Shown piece after piece: positions 28,781-37,916 of a DNA stretch of 64,000 nucleotides. The translations under genes were made by a program, and so were the position numbers. The DNA lies in contig CAWJAF010000008.1 in the NCBI GenBank assembly GCA_963840785.1, forward strand, positions 77,277 through 141,276, in the 5' to 3' direction. The notes beneath the pieces are model-generated. The model saw only the letters and a list, made by a program, of their open reading frames with translations, had not been told where the DNA came from and ran no database searches. Each line of letters starts with the position of its first letter. Position 1 is the first letter of the stretch. The DNA is from JALYOK01 sp963840785. GTDB lineage: Bacteria; Pseudomonadota; Gammaproteobacteria; Burkholderiales; JALYOK01.

Positions 28781-29199
28781 GTATTTGGACAAAACACCCC
28801 GACATCGGTGACATGCAACGCATCCACCTCAACACGGCGGTCGATCGCTTCGGCATCGAGTTTGTCGATGTCGGCGACGATTGGATTTCCGCGCGCATGC
28901 CGGTCGACGCGCGCACCGTGCAGCCAATGGGCATTTTGCACGGTGGCGCGTCAGTCGTGCTCGCCGAAACCATCGGCAGTTGCGCGGCGAGTTACTGCAT
29001 CGACATGGAGAAGAATTATTGTGTGGGCCTGGACATCAACGCCAACCACATTCGCGCCGCGCGCAGCGGCTGGGTGCTCGGCGTCGCGAGGCCATTGCAT
29101 GTCGGCAAATCCACGCAGGTGTGGGAAATTCGAATCACCGATACCAACGAAAAATTGGTTTGTATCGCGCGGTTAACGATGGCGGTGCTGGCGCGCTGA
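28777..29199 (+). CDS. PaaI-type hotdog thioesterase
   Basis: 140 aa with the hotdog-fold signature QPMGILHGGASVVLAETIGS, typical of acyl-CoA thioesterases such as PaaI/MenI, which release CoA from aromatic or hydroxylated acyl-CoA. Overlap ATGA with the monooxygenase supports co-translation. The pair suggests hydroxylation and hydrolysis of an acyl or aromatic intermediate; this is inference. Confidence 0.88.
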   Translation: MSIWTKHPDIGDMQRIHLNTAVDRFGIEFVDVGDDWISARMPVDARTVQPMGILHGGASVVLAETIGSCAASYCIDMEKNYCVGLDINANHIRAARSGWVLGVARPLHVGKSTQVWEIRITDTNEKLVCIARLTMAVLAR

Positions 29200-29285
29200 G
29201 AAAATTTCTCGCCTAACGATGCCTGAAGAGGCAGTAGCAGAGCGGTTCTTCAAGCAGCTTTCATTTTATTTCAAGCAAATTAAAA

Positions 29286-30080
29286 CTACATAATCTGATT
29301 CACCGTCCCGCCGTCGACCCGCATCGCCGCGCCGGTGGTCGCCGAAGCGAGTGGACTGCATAAATACACAGCGAGATTGGCCACTTCTTCCGCCGAAGCA
29401 AAACGTTTCAACAACGAAGTCGGGCGAAAGTTTGTGAAAAAGTCTTTCTCGAATTCCGCGTCGGTCATGCCCACTGCTTTGGCGCGTTCGGATCGCGAGC
29501 GCGCGGAATTTTCCGTGGTGGTCGGGCCGGGCAGCAAAGCATTCACCGTCACGCCGGTACCGGCAAGTTCCATCGCCAAGCCGCGCGAGACCGTGAGTTG
29601 CGCGGCTTTGGTCATCCCGTAGTGAATCATTTCTTTTGGAATCATCAAGCCCGATTCGCTCGAAACAAAAATCACCCGCCCCCACCCGCGCTGCGCCATC
29701 GCGCCCGCATAGTGACGCGCGAAACGCACACCGCTCATCACGTTCACATCGAACAAGCGCAGCCAATCGGCATCGGGAATTTCGAAGAATGGCTTGCGCT
29801 CGTAAATGCCGAGATTGTTCACCAAAATGTCTACGTCTTTGAAACGCGCGAAAACCTGTTCGGCGCCTGCTGCCGTCGTGCAATCTGCTGCGACACCGTC
29901 GGCTTTGACTTCGGGAAATTGTTTGCGCAATCGTGCAAGCGCGCCATCAACCGCCACTTGCGTGCGGCCGGTTATGATGACGTTTGCGCCTTCGGCAGCG
30001 AGACCTTTCGCGATGGCGAAGCCAATGCCGCTAGTTGAGCCGGTGATTAGTGCGCTGCGGTTTTTGAGTTGCATGTCCAT
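29286..30080 (-). CDS. SDR-family oxidoreductase
   Basis: 264 aa short-chain dehydrogenase. NAD(P)-binding GSTSGIGFAIAKGL, NNLGIYERKP, catalytic Ser in FVSSESG and Tyr-Lys in HYGMTKAA, and the SDR C-terminal end VDGGTVNQIM. The specific substrate is not evident. It converges with the monooxygenase-thioesterase unit. Confidence 0.9.
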   Translation of the reverse strand: MDMQLKNRSALITGSTSGIGFAIAKGLAAEGANVIITGRTQVAVDGALARLRKQFPEVKADGVAADCTTAAGAEQVFARFKDVDILVNNLGIYERKPFFEIPDADWLRLFDVNVMSGVRFARHYAGAMAQRGWGRVIFVSSESGLMIPKEMIHYGMTKAAQLTVSRGLAMELAGTGVTVNALLPGPTTTENSARSRSERAKAVGMTDAEFEKDFFTNFRPTSLLKRFASAEEVANLAVYLCSPLASATTGAAMRVDGGTVNQIM

Positions 30081-30175
30081 CGGGGGCGTTCCTTGGTTTC
30101 GGTTGGACCAGTGTTCGGTAGCTTAACTCATGCCAGGGGAAGTTTAGTGGAAGGCCGGATAGTAGGGAAAAGCGA

Positions 30176-30241
30176 TAGCGCATTCCGCCGTATGCCGCAT
30201 AACGCGGATAACGGCTTCGCCTCATCCGCCTTACGGCCTGC
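30176..30241. repeat. REP-like palindrome
   Basis: GCCGTATGCCGCATAACGCGG and CCGCCTTACGGC around GGATAACGGCTTCGCCTCATCC form a nested hairpin resembling classic REP/PU-type sequences (GCGGATAACGGC/GCCTCATCCGC). It overlaps the 3' end of the minus-strand gene beginning at 30563. Confidence 0.6.
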
Positions 30242-30563
30242 GATATTGCCGAAGAAAATCGAAAAAAATCTTCATCGCTTCATTGTCATCAGGTACGGCG
30301 TCACCAATTGCGCTTTGCCAAGATAGTAAGCTGGGATGAATCTCTCCGGGAACGTTCGGCGCTATCGCCCAATCCTTCCCGAGTTTCTTTAGAACGAAGT
30401 CGTTAAAATCTCTGAACGGCGGTTGTTCCTGCTCGGCAAATTGATTGTTTAAAAGCGCAAGATCGTACCCAATCAGAAAATCACATATTGCTCCGAAGCC
30501 AGGGCGCGACAAATACATGCCAGGACGTTGTTCAATCTTTTCGAGTATCGAATAGATATTCAT
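30231..30563 (-). CDS. Hypothetical protein
   Basis: 110 aa, MNIYSILEKIEQRPGMYLSRPGFGAICDFLIGYDLALLNN... No family recognised and no motif seen. It is hydrophilic and globular-looking, ending in a Phe/Arg-rich stretch. Its last codons run into a REP-like repeat. Gene status is plausible because the frame is well behaved over its length. Confidence 0.5.
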   Translation of the reverse strand: MNIYSILEKIEQRPGMYLSRPGFGAICDFLIGYDLALLNNQFAEQEQPPFRDFNDFVLKKLGKDWAIAPNVPGEIHPSLLSWQSAIGDAVPDDNEAMKIFFDFLRQYRRP

Positions 30564-30582
30564 CGGAATTTGTAACCTGTAA

Positions 30583-30750
30583 GCAAGCGTAGCCCGGATG
30601 GAATGAAATGAAATCCGGGAAATAGCAATCCTGGATTACCCGATGCTGCATCCAGGCTACAAGATTTTTCAGAGGCCTTTCCACGCGCCGCGTCACACTT
30701 GCATCTTGGCGCGGTATGGCCTGAGAGGCAGTATCCATGCCGTTCTTCAC
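30583..30750. repeat. Two adjacent dispersed repeats
   Basis: 30583-30660 is a GTAGCCCGGAT...ATCCGGG palindrome followed by its mirror (CCTGGATTACCCGATGCTGCATCCAGGCTAC). 30680-30745 is a copy of the window's main repeat (CGCGTCACACTTG...GCCTGAGAGGCAGTATCCATGCC). No gene lies in this gap. Confidence 0.6.
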
Positions 30751-30786
30751 AGACACCAGAAAATTATTGGCGGCCGGTAAGTTCGA

Positions 30787-31011
30787 CTATTTAACCGATT
30801 CAAGAATGGCAATTTCTCTCTTCAAGAGATCATTTGCCAGCGCCGAAACTTCAACTCCCTTTCTCGATGCTATGGCGGATAAATATGTCAGTACTTCGGC
30901 GTCGAGATACACCGGCAAGTTCAGCCTTGCATCCGGGCGATAGAATTTTCCGCGTTTGCCTCCAGAGAAATTGATATCGTCGGGCAAGTCGTCATTAAGG
31001 TTAGCGCTCAT
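30787..31011 (-). CDS. brnA: BrnA-like antitoxin
   Basis: 74 aa. The C-terminal half LNLPVYLDAEVLTYLSAIASRKGVEVSALANDLLKREIAIL is ribbon-helix-helix-like, as in BrnA antitoxins, which bind both BrnT and the operon promoter. It lies 32 bases downstream of a BrnT-family toxin gene on the same strand, the normal order for this system (toxin first). Confidence 0.72.
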   Translation of the reverse strand: MSANLNDDLPDDINFSGGKRGKFYRPDARLNLPVYLDAEVLTYLSAIASRKGVEVSALANDLLKREIAILESVK

Positions 31012-31043
31012 CAGGTGACCTTCTCAGATTGCATCTGCGCATT

Positions 31044-31355
31044 CTAGCGCGGTTCGACCTCATACGCGCGACGCTCCTGTTTCGTTGCCGTTCGCGCTGA
31101 AATTATTCGCACTGTCGCGATGTTCGAATCTTGGTCTTGGAATGTGTGAACTACCACCAAAAGTCCACCGCCAGCTTGTTGGCCCATTGTGAACCAGCGT
31201 TCCTCGGTTTGGCTATGTACATCGTCGAAGACCGTAATTGCCAGTGGATCAAGAAACACAGTCGCGGCATGCTCGAACGTAACGCCGTGTTTCGCGAAAT
31301 TGGAAATTGCCTTTGACAAATCCCATTCAAAGTTATTCGAAGCGCCGGAACTCAT
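31044..31355 (-). CDS. brnT: BrnT-family ribonuclease toxin
   Basis: 103 aa from the ATG at 31355. FEWDLSKAISNFAKHGVTFEHAATVF is the BrnT signature; the C-terminus RIISARTATKQERRAYE is the conserved toxin end. BrnT is a RelE-fold RNase that inhibits translation until bound by BrnA. A second, unrelated copy of this system is found in the integron cassette array at 61492. Confidence 0.85.
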   Translation of the reverse strand: MSSGASNNFEWDLSKAISNFAKHGVTFEHAATVFLDPLAITVFDDVHSQTEERWFTMGQQAGGGLLVVVHTFQDQDSNIATVRIISARTATKQERRAYEVEPR

Positions 31356-31378
31356 CTTCACACTCGCCGAAAACTAAA

Positions 31379-32602
31379 TCATTTGCGATTCAACTTCGCC
31401 GCAATCCGCATCCGCAACGCATTCAGCTTAATAAATCCCGCCGCATCCGCTTGGTTGTACGCGCCTTTATCTTCTTCAAACGTCGAGATCGCCGGATCGA
31501 ATAGCGAATCTTTTTTCGACGTGCGGCCGACGGTGGTGACAGTGCCTTTGTAGAGCTTCACGCGCACCGTGCCGTTGACCGGCGCTTGCGAAAGGTCGAT
31601 CAAGCTTTGCAGCAACTTGCGCTCGGGGCTCCACCAATAGCCGTTGTAGACCATGCGGGCGTAGCGCGGCATGAGGTCGTCTTTCAGCGCGAGCACTTCG
31701 CGATCGAGCGTGATCGATTCCATCGCGCGATGGGCGCGCAGCATGATGGTGCCGCCGGGGGTTTCGTAACAGCCGCGCGACTTCATGCCGACGTAGCGAT
31801 TTTCCACGACATCCAAACGGCCGACGCCGTGTTTGCCGCCGAGGCGGTTGAGTTCCGTTAACACTTGTGCTGGCGTCATTTTCTTGCCGTTGACCGCGAC
31901 GATATCGCCTACCTTGTAATCCAGATCAACGTATTCCGGTTTCGCCGGGCGCTTTTTCCGGCGAGACGGTGATGCGCCACATGGAATCTTCCGGCTCGAA
32001 GTTCGGGTCTTCGAGCACGCCGCCTTCGTAGGAAATGTGCAGCAAGTTCGCGTCCATCGAATAGGGCGCGCCGCCGCCTTTTTTCTTTTTGTAATCGACG
32101 GAAATGCCGGCTTTCTCGGCGTACTTCAATAATTTTTCGCGCGAGGTTAAATCCCATTCGCGCCACGGCGCGATGACGTGGATGTTCGGCTCCAGCGCGT
32201 AATAACCCAACTCGAAACGCACTTGATCGTTGCCCTTGCCGGTCGCGCCGTGGGACACCGCGTCGGCCTTCACTTTGCGGGCGATTTCGACTTGGCGCTT
32301 GGCGATCAGCGGCCGCGCAATCGAGGTGCCGAGCAGATATTCGCCTTCGTAAACGGCGTTGGCGCGAAACATCGGGAACACGAAATCGCGCACAAATTCT
32401 TCGCGCAAATCGTCGACGAAAATTTCTTTAATGCCGAATTTTTTCGCCTTTTGCCGCGCGCGGGTTCAAGCTCTTCGCCCTGGCCGATGTCGGCGGTGAA
32501 GGTGACGACTTCGCAGTGATAAACGTCCTGCAGCCATTTCAAAATAACCGAGGTATCCAGCCCGCCGGAATAGGCGAGGACTACTTTTTTGATGTCTGAC
32601 AT
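31379..32602 (-). pseudogene. argG: Argininosuccinate synthase, two frameshifts
   Basis: ATP-dependent ligation of citrulline and aspartate in arginine synthesis. N-terminus MSDIKKVVLAYSGGLDTSVI with the P-loop-like SGGLDTS; middle GNDQVRFELGYYAL and APWREWDLTSREKLL; C-terminus KDSLFDPAISTFEEDKGAYNQ. Frame changes occur near 32455 (after GQGEELEPAR) and near 31945 (after SPEKAPGE), each compensated by one base. argG is needed for prototrophy, and its neighbours argF and argD are intact, so sequence error is likelier than loss. Confidence 0.87.
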
Positions 32603-32625
32603 GTTGAGTGAGTTCGTTAAAAAAA

Positions 32626-33127
32626 TTAATTTCGTTCCAAACGGGTGACGAGTTCGCCATTGACCCATTCGCCGTAAACGGAGCTGCCGTCCGGCGAGGT
32701 CAGTTCGCCGATGCCTTCAAAGCGCCAATTCAAAAATTGGCCCACATACTTGGTGCCATCGGGCAAGCACGAGTTTGCCGTTGCCCGTTGGCACGCCGTC
32801 GACCCAATCGCCGGTGTAGACTTGGCCATTTTCGTGAGAGTTCATTGATGCCTTTGCCGTGCGGGCGGCCGCGAACGTAATCGCCATCGTATTCTTCCGC
32901 AAGCTTGCCTTTTACGTCCCATTTTATTTGGCCTTTGCCTTCGGCGTAGCCGTCTTTGCATTCGCCGGTCCAGGTTAATTTTTCGTCAGGCTGCGGATGC
33001 GGATTAAAATGTTTGCAGTCTTTTTGGTCTTTGATCCATTCGCCTTCTTCGGCGAAAACGGGAAGCGCGATTTAAGCTCAGAATCGCGGCGAATAACGAG
33101 GCTGAAAAAATAGATCGTGAGTTTCAT
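32626..33127 (-). pseudogene. MORN-repeat protein, exported, several frameshifts
   Basis: Reading in pieces: MKLTIYFFSLV (signal-like), EGEWIKDQKDCKHFNPHPQPDEKLTWTGECKDGYAEGKGQIKWDVKGKLAEEYDG, GQVYTGDWVDGVPTGNGKL, DGTKYVGQFLNWRFEGIGELTSPDGSSVYGEWVNGEL. These are tandem MORN repeats (YxGxxxxGxxxGxGxL). Breaks fall near 33070, 32840 and 32770. CAGGAGAAC precedes the ATG at 33127. It sits between argF and argG on the same strand; MORN proteins bind membranes or partners and have no arginine role known to me. Confidence 0.6.
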
Positions 33128-33303
33128 GTGTTCTCCTGGTTTCAATCGAACGGTCGGTTCGTTGCGGTTGTATGCGGTATTTATGCGGCAAGCAAAGCTA
33201 CTGGATAGATAAAATTTGGTGAAGAACTCCTTCCCCTATGAAGGGGATGGAGCTAGTTTTCTATGCGTGGCGTCATTTCTAGACAGCCGCACTATCAATT
33301 AAT

Positions 33304-34227
33304 TCACTTCGATTTAACTTTTCCCAACAACAAAAATTCCATTAATGCTTTTTGTACATGCATTCGGTTTTCTGCCTCATCCCACACGACGCTTTGTAGG
33401 CCTTCCAACACTTCCGCAGACACTTCCTCGCCGCGATGCGCTGGCAGGCAATGCATAAACAATGCGTCCGGCGCAGCGTGAGCCATCATGTCTTGGTCGA
33501 CACAAAAATCGGCGAAATCTTTTTTGCGTTCTTCCGTTTCCGCTTCGAAGCCCATGCTGGTCCACACGTCCGTTGTGACAAGATGCGCGCCTTTCGCCGC
33601 TTCATTCGGGTCGGTGAATTCTCGGTAGTGATCGGCGTTGAATAATCCCGCTTCTTCCGGCTTAATTTCGTAGCCGGGCGGCGTGGCGACATTAACTTTA
33701 AAATCCAAAATCTCGGCGGCTTGCAGCCAAGTATTACAGACATTATTAGAATCGCCGATCCACGCGATGGTTTTGCCTTTGATCGAACCGCGATGTTCGA
33801 TGAACGTGAAAATATCCGCGAGAATTTGGCACGGATGATATTCGTTGGTGAGTCCGTTAATCACCGGCACGCGAGAATATTCCGCGAAACGCTCGATAAT
33901 GCTTTGCTCGAACGTGCGGATCATAACGATATCGACCATGCGCGAAATCACCCGCGCCACATCTTCGATCGGCTCGCCGCGACCGAGTTGCGAATCTTGG
34001 CGATTGAGCGTAATCACCGAGCCGCCCATTTGATACATGCCCGCTTCAAACGACACACGGGTACGCGTTGAGCTTTTCTCGAATACCATCGCCAACGTGC
34101 GATCGGTGAGCGGGTGGTAGGGTTTGTATTCCTTGAACTGGCGCTTAATCCACGTCGAGCGCGCAAAGACATGCTCGATTTCTTCGCGAGTTAAATCCTT
34201 CAACTGCAAAAAATGCCGCAAGGTCAC
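33304..34227 (-). CDS. argF: Ornithine carbamoyltransferase
   Basis: 307 aa anabolic OTCase that makes citrulline from ornithine and carbamoyl phosphate. Carbamoyl-phosphate motif EKSSTRTRVSFE, the HPCQ motif in EYHPCQILAD, and the ornithine loop FMHCLPAHRGEE are intact. Its start overlaps the argD stop by 4 bp. Confidence 0.95.
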   Translation of the reverse strand: MTLRHFLQLKDLTREEIEHVFARSTWIKRQFKEYKPYHPLTDRTLAMVFEKSSTRTRVSFEAGMYQMGGSVITLNRQDSQLGRGEPIEDVARVISRMVDIVMIRTFEQSIIERFAEYSRVPVINGLTNEYHPCQILADIFTFIEHRGSIKGKTIAWIGDSNNVCNTWLQAAEILDFKVNVATPPGYEIKPEEAGLFNADHYREFTDPNEAAKGAHLVTTDVWTSMGFEAETEERKKDFADFCVDQDMMAHAAPDALFMHCLPAHRGEEVSAEVLEGLQSVVWDEAENRMHVQKALMEFLLLGKVKSK

Positions 34228-35399
34228 GCAAGAAATTCCTTGATGATCGGCGCTAAGGTGCTGACCAATTGCTCCGCTTCCGCCTGGGAAAAATTCAGCG
34301 GCGGTAACAGACGCACGACTTTGTCGTTGGTGACGTTCACCAATAAGCCTTGCTCGCGCGCACGGCGAACGATATCGCCACAGGGCCGATCGAGCTCAAT
34401 GCCCATCATCATCCCCAGTCCGCGAATTTCTTTGATGCCGGCCACACCGGCGAGGCGCTCGCGCAATTGCGCGCGAATCCATTCGCCAGTTTGCGTCGAT
34501 TTTTCCAGCAGACCTTCTTCTTCAATGGCTTGCAAAGTCGCCAGCGACGCAGCGCACACCAGCGGCCCGCCGCCGAAGGTCGAGCCATGATTACCTGGGC
34601 CGAATACGCCCGTCGCGCGACCCGCATTGACACACGCACCGATCGGCACGCCGGAGCCAAGCCCTTTCGCCAAAGTCATCACGTCGGGCTTCACGCCCGC
34701 GTGTTGAAAGCCGAACCACTTGCCGGTGCGGCCGATTCCGCATTGCACTTCATCGATCATCAACAGCCATTCTTGCTTGTCACAAATCGTGCGCAAGGTA
34801 CGGATGTATTCCAGGTCGGCCATGATCACGCCGGCTTCGCCTTGCAACACTTCGACAAGAACGGCGACGACGTTCGATTGGTTTTTCGCAATTTGCTGTA
34901 CGGCGATGGCGTCGTTGTAGGGCACACGGATAAAGCCGTCCATCAGTGGCTCAAAACCGGCTTGCGCTTTGCGGCTGCCGGTAGCCGAGAGCGTGGCCAG
35001 CGTGCGGCCATGCCAGGCTTTTTCCATGACGATGATGTGGGGATTCTCGACGCCGTTTTTGTGCCCGTACAACCGCGCGACTTTGATCGCGGCTTCGTTC
35101 GCTTCCGCGCCGGAATTGCAGAAGAACACTTCGTCCATGCCGGAGAGTTTGGCAATGCGCTCGGCTAATTCTTCCTGGCGGAAAATTTGATAGAGATTCG
35201 AGGTATGAATGGTATTTTTTGCTTGCTCGCAAATCGCCGCGACCACTTTCGGGTGAGCGTGGCCCACGCTCGTCACGGCAACGCCGGACACGGCATCCAA
35301 ATAGCGTTTGCCCTGATCGTCAATCAGCCACGAGCCTTCGCCCTTCACGAAACCAATCGGCTGGCGCGCATAGGTATTCATTACATACGACATCGTCAT
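34224..35399 (-). CDS. argD: Acetylornithine aminotransferase
   Basis: About 391 aa. Start chosen at the MTMSYVMNTYARQPIGF segment (35399; later Met codons are possible), since the extension to 35441 is not conserved-looking. PLP enzyme of fold type I: DEVQCGIGRTGKWFGFQHAG and the Schiff-base Lys in VMTLAKGLGSGVPIGAC. Converts N-acetylglutamate semialdehyde to N-acetylornithine and often serves lysine synthesis too. First gene of the argD-argF-(MORN)-argG cluster. Confidence 0.93.
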   Translation of the reverse strand: MTMSYVMNTYARQPIGFVKGEGSWLIDDQGKRYLDAVSGVAVTSVGHAHPKVVAAICEQAKNTIHTSNLYQIFRQEELAERIAKLSGMDEVFFCNSGAEANEAAIKVARLYGHKNGVENPHIIVMEKAWHGRTLATLSATGSRKAQAGFEPLMDGFIRVPYNDAIAVQQIAKNQSNVVAVLVEVLQGEAGVIMADLEYIRTLRTICDKQEWLLMIDEVQCGIGRTGKWFGFQHAGVKPDVMTLAKGLGSGVPIGACVNAGRATGVFGPGNHGSTFGGGPLVCAASLATLQAIEEEGLLEKSTQTGEWIRAQLRERLAGVAGIKEIRGLGMMMGIELDRPCGDIVRRAREQGLLVNVTNDKVVRLLPPLNFSQAEAEQLVSTLAPIIKEFLA

Positions 35400-35441
35400 C
35401 CCCAAAAACAAATCGGCGGCCAATCGAATGATTGCCGCCAA

Positions 35442-35695
35442 AGGTTGAAGTATACCAAAGCTTTGGGACGGTAAATAACGAACTACGGGATGTGGCGTTG
35501 CCCGAATGCACGGTTTTCCGACAGGCTCGTTGATCGGATGCCGGGCTGAGAGCCTTATCCCGCGTGCCGTCTGGCATGGGGCACCTGGAGAACCGCGCCC
35601 GTATTGCCTTGCAGGCCAGGCAATCTGACACCAAAACGTAACGGTAGGGAGAAAGTTATGCTATAAACCACCTATTCGAAATTAACACCTTACCT
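35442..35695. other. Intergenic region with degenerate dispersed repeat
   Basis: No gene is supported. 35530-35610 contains GGATGCCGGGCTGAGAGCCTTATCCCGCGTGCC, a degenerate copy of the main repeat consensus. It separates divergent argD and the acyl carrier protein gene. Confidence 0.45.
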
Positions 35696-35947
35696 ATGAA
35701 CGTCGTAGAAGATGTAAAAAACATGCTGGCTGATGTCCTGAGCCTGGGCGCGCGCAAATCCCAATTGACTGAATCAACCCCGTTACTCGGCAGCATTCCC
35801 GAACTCGATTCCATGGCCGTCGTGAACGTCATCACGGCGATGGAGGATCGATTTGGCATCACCGTCGACGATGATGAAATCAGCGCCGATACGTTTGCGA
35901 CAATAAAGAGTCTGGTGGACTTCGTTAACAACAAAATGCTGGGCTGA
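35696..35947 (+). CDS. Acyl carrier protein
   Basis: 83 aa with the phosphopantetheine-attachment Ser in ELDSMAVVNVITAME and the usual four-helix acidic pattern. It is not the fatty-acid AcpP (motif would be DSL); the DSM form occurs in specialised ACPs of exosortase-A and polysaccharide clusters. It is followed by two XrtA-associated hydrolases. Confidence 0.88.
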   Translation: MNVVEDVKNMLADVLSLGARKSQLTESTPLLGSIPELDSMAVVNVITAMEDRFGITVDDDEISADTFATIKSLVDFVNNKMLG

Positions 35948-36164
35948 CGTTACATCATCCCGACCCGTGCTGAAGAAATATCCGTAACAAAGCAGCCGCG
36001 CCATTGAACGTTCGCCATTTCCGACCAATGACTACTTTGTATCGGTAGCGTAACTAAGGCAAATCGACGCGCCCGTTCAGCGAATCCAGCATCACAAGTG
36101 AAGCAAAGTGGGTGCATTTGCACCGTTTGTGCGTTTCGGTTTCCAAGAAAATAAACTGCAATTG

Positions 36165-36998
36165 ATGACCAACTCGGCTGCACCTGAAGCATTTTTTCTG
36201 CCTGTTTTAAATGGTCAACGTTTCTGCGTCTATCATCCGGTAAAGGGGAAAGCGTCAAATAAGGCGTTTCTGTTCATTCATCCTTTTGCTGAGGAAATGA
36301 ACAAATCCCGACGCATGGCAAACCTTCAATCTCAAGCCCTTGCCGCAAAAGGTTACGCCGTATTGCGGATTGATCTCAGTGGTTGCGGGGATTCGAGTGG
36401 TGATTTTGGCCAGGTAACGCCGCAGAATTGGTTGGATGACATCGAGTTAGCATGGGATTGGCTCAATAAGCGTTCGCACGACTCCATTGTGCTGTGGGGA
36501 TTGCGCCTCGGGGCAACGCTGGCGCTGGACTTCGCCCAGAAAAAAAATCGATGGCCTGATGAATTCCTCCTATGGCAACCGGTACTCAATGGCGAAACAC
36601 TAATGTCTCAGTTTTTGCGTCTTCGTGTCGCCAGTGAAATGTTAGATGGCGCCAATGGTGGTGGCGTTCGTACTCTCAGAGAATCGTTGCGAAACGGTGA
36701 ATCCATTGAGGTCGCTGGCTATCGGCTGAATCCGGAAATGACCAGTTATATCGATTCGCTACGCGTCAACAAGGTTCTCCCCAAATCATCGCGAGTTAAC
36801 TGGATCGAAATCGTTGCCGACGCCAGCCAAGGCGTTTCGCCGGCGGCAGCACAAACCATTAAAATATGGCAGGATGCCGATGTCGCGGTCGAGTGTAATT
36901 CGGTTAGCGGTTCTCCTTTTTGGGCTACGCAGGAAATCACTGATTGTGCCGCGCTTGTTGAGCAAACAACTAAAATAGTCGCCGAGAGCCACGCGTGA
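36165..36998 (+). CDS. Exosortase-A system-associated hydrolase 2 (alpha/beta hydrolase)
   Basis: 277 aa from the ATG at 36165; a GTG at 36108 is an alternative. Alpha/beta-hydrolase core FLFIHPFAEEMNKSRRMANLQSQALAAKGYAVLRIDLSGCGDSSGD matches the family usually labelled exosortase A system-associated hydrolase 2. The nucleophile position reads LWGLRLGA, Leu/Arg-rich and lacking an obvious Ser, so catalysis is doubtful. Its stop overlaps the next gene by 4 bp. Confidence 0.82.
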   Translation: MTNSAAPEAFFLPVLNGQRFCVYHPVKGKASNKAFLFIHPFAEEMNKSRRMANLQSQALAAKGYAVLRIDLSGCGDSSGDFGQVTPQNWLDDIELAWDWLNKRSHDSIVLWGLRLGATLALDFAQKKNRWPDEFLLWQPVLNGETLMSQFLRLRVASEMLDGANGGGVRTLRESLRNGESIEVAGYRLNPEMTSYIDSLRVNKVLPKSSRVNWIEIVADASQGVSPAAAQTIKIWQDADVAVECNSVSGSPFWATQEITDCAALVEQTTKIVAESHA

Positions 36999-37840
36999 GT
37001 TATTCAGAATCCGCTGTCTCGTTTGGCTGCTCAGGAGAGCAACTTGTCGGGATAGTGACGACGCCCGTCATGCCGACCAAGTTCGGCGTCGTTATAGTTG
37101 TGGGCGGTCCACAATTTCGTGTTGGCAGCCATCGACAGTTTGTACTGCTCGCACGATCGTTGGGTGCGCGAGGCATTACGACGCTTCGATTTGACTATCG
37201 CGGAATGGGAGACAGCAGTGGTGATCTTCGCGACTTTACGGCGATTGATGAGGATATTCGCGCGGCAGTGGATATCCTGCAAAATGCAAATCCTAAACTT
37301 GAGAGAATAATTCTGTGGGGATTATGCGACGCGGCCTCAGCTTCTTTGTTTTATGCGCATCAAGACCCGAGAATCGCGGGATTGGTTCTGGCCAATCCAT
37401 GGGTGCGCACCGACGTCGGCGAGGCCCAGGCTTACTTAAATCACTATTATCGTGCTCGTTTTTTGGACTTAGCGTTTTGGAAAAAAATACTGCGCGGACA
37501 ATACGATTTTTTCGGCTCGCTGCGATCATTTTTTGAGACAATTCGAAAAGCCATGCGTACGACCTCGCCTGAAAGCAGAGAGCGCGAACTGCCACTTCGA
37601 GAACGGATGTACGTTTCCTGGGCGAATTTCAACGGCAATGTTTTAGTTTTGCTGTCGGGCGAGGATCTTACCGCACAGGAATTTTTGAACATGGTTAAGG
37701 CTTCTTCACAGTGGCGCGAGCTGTTTGATGGTCCGCGCGTAATCAAACACAATATGCCATCCGCCAACCACACGTTTTCTCGCGAAGAGTGGCGCGATGA
37801 AGTGGCAAGTACGACGGCCAATTGGATCCTAGCGTTGTGA
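36995..37840 (+). CDS. Exosortase-A system-associated hydrolase 1 (alpha/beta hydrolase)
   Basis: 281 aa, FGVVIVVGGPQFRVGSHRQFVLLARSLGARGITTLRFDYRGMGDSSGD is the characteristic N-terminal block of the XrtA-associated hydrolase 1 family. The nucleophile elbow reads LWGLCDAASA with Cys in place of Ser. A conserved His is in SANHTFSREEWRDE. The pair with hydrolase 2 is normally found inside EPS/exosortase loci. Confidence 0.85.
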   Translation: MSYSESAVSFGCSGEQLVGIVTTPVMPTKFGVVIVVGGPQFRVGSHRQFVLLARSLGARGITTLRFDYRGMGDSSGDLRDFTAIDEDIRAAVDILQNANPKLERIILWGLCDAASASLFYAHQDPRIAGLVLANPWVRTDVGEAQAYLNHYYRARFLDLAFWKKILRGQYDFFGSLRSFFETIRKAMRTTSPESRERELPLRERMYVSWANFNGNVLVLLSGEDLTAQEFLNMVKASSQWRELFDGPRVIKHNMPSANHTFSREEWRDEVASTTANWILAL

Positions 37841-37916
37841 ATCAAAGTTTTTCGTTGATCGAGGAAAGTAGACCTTTGGTTCAATCGCTACGGGAGTTGG
37901 GAAGCGTGCGGCACCT

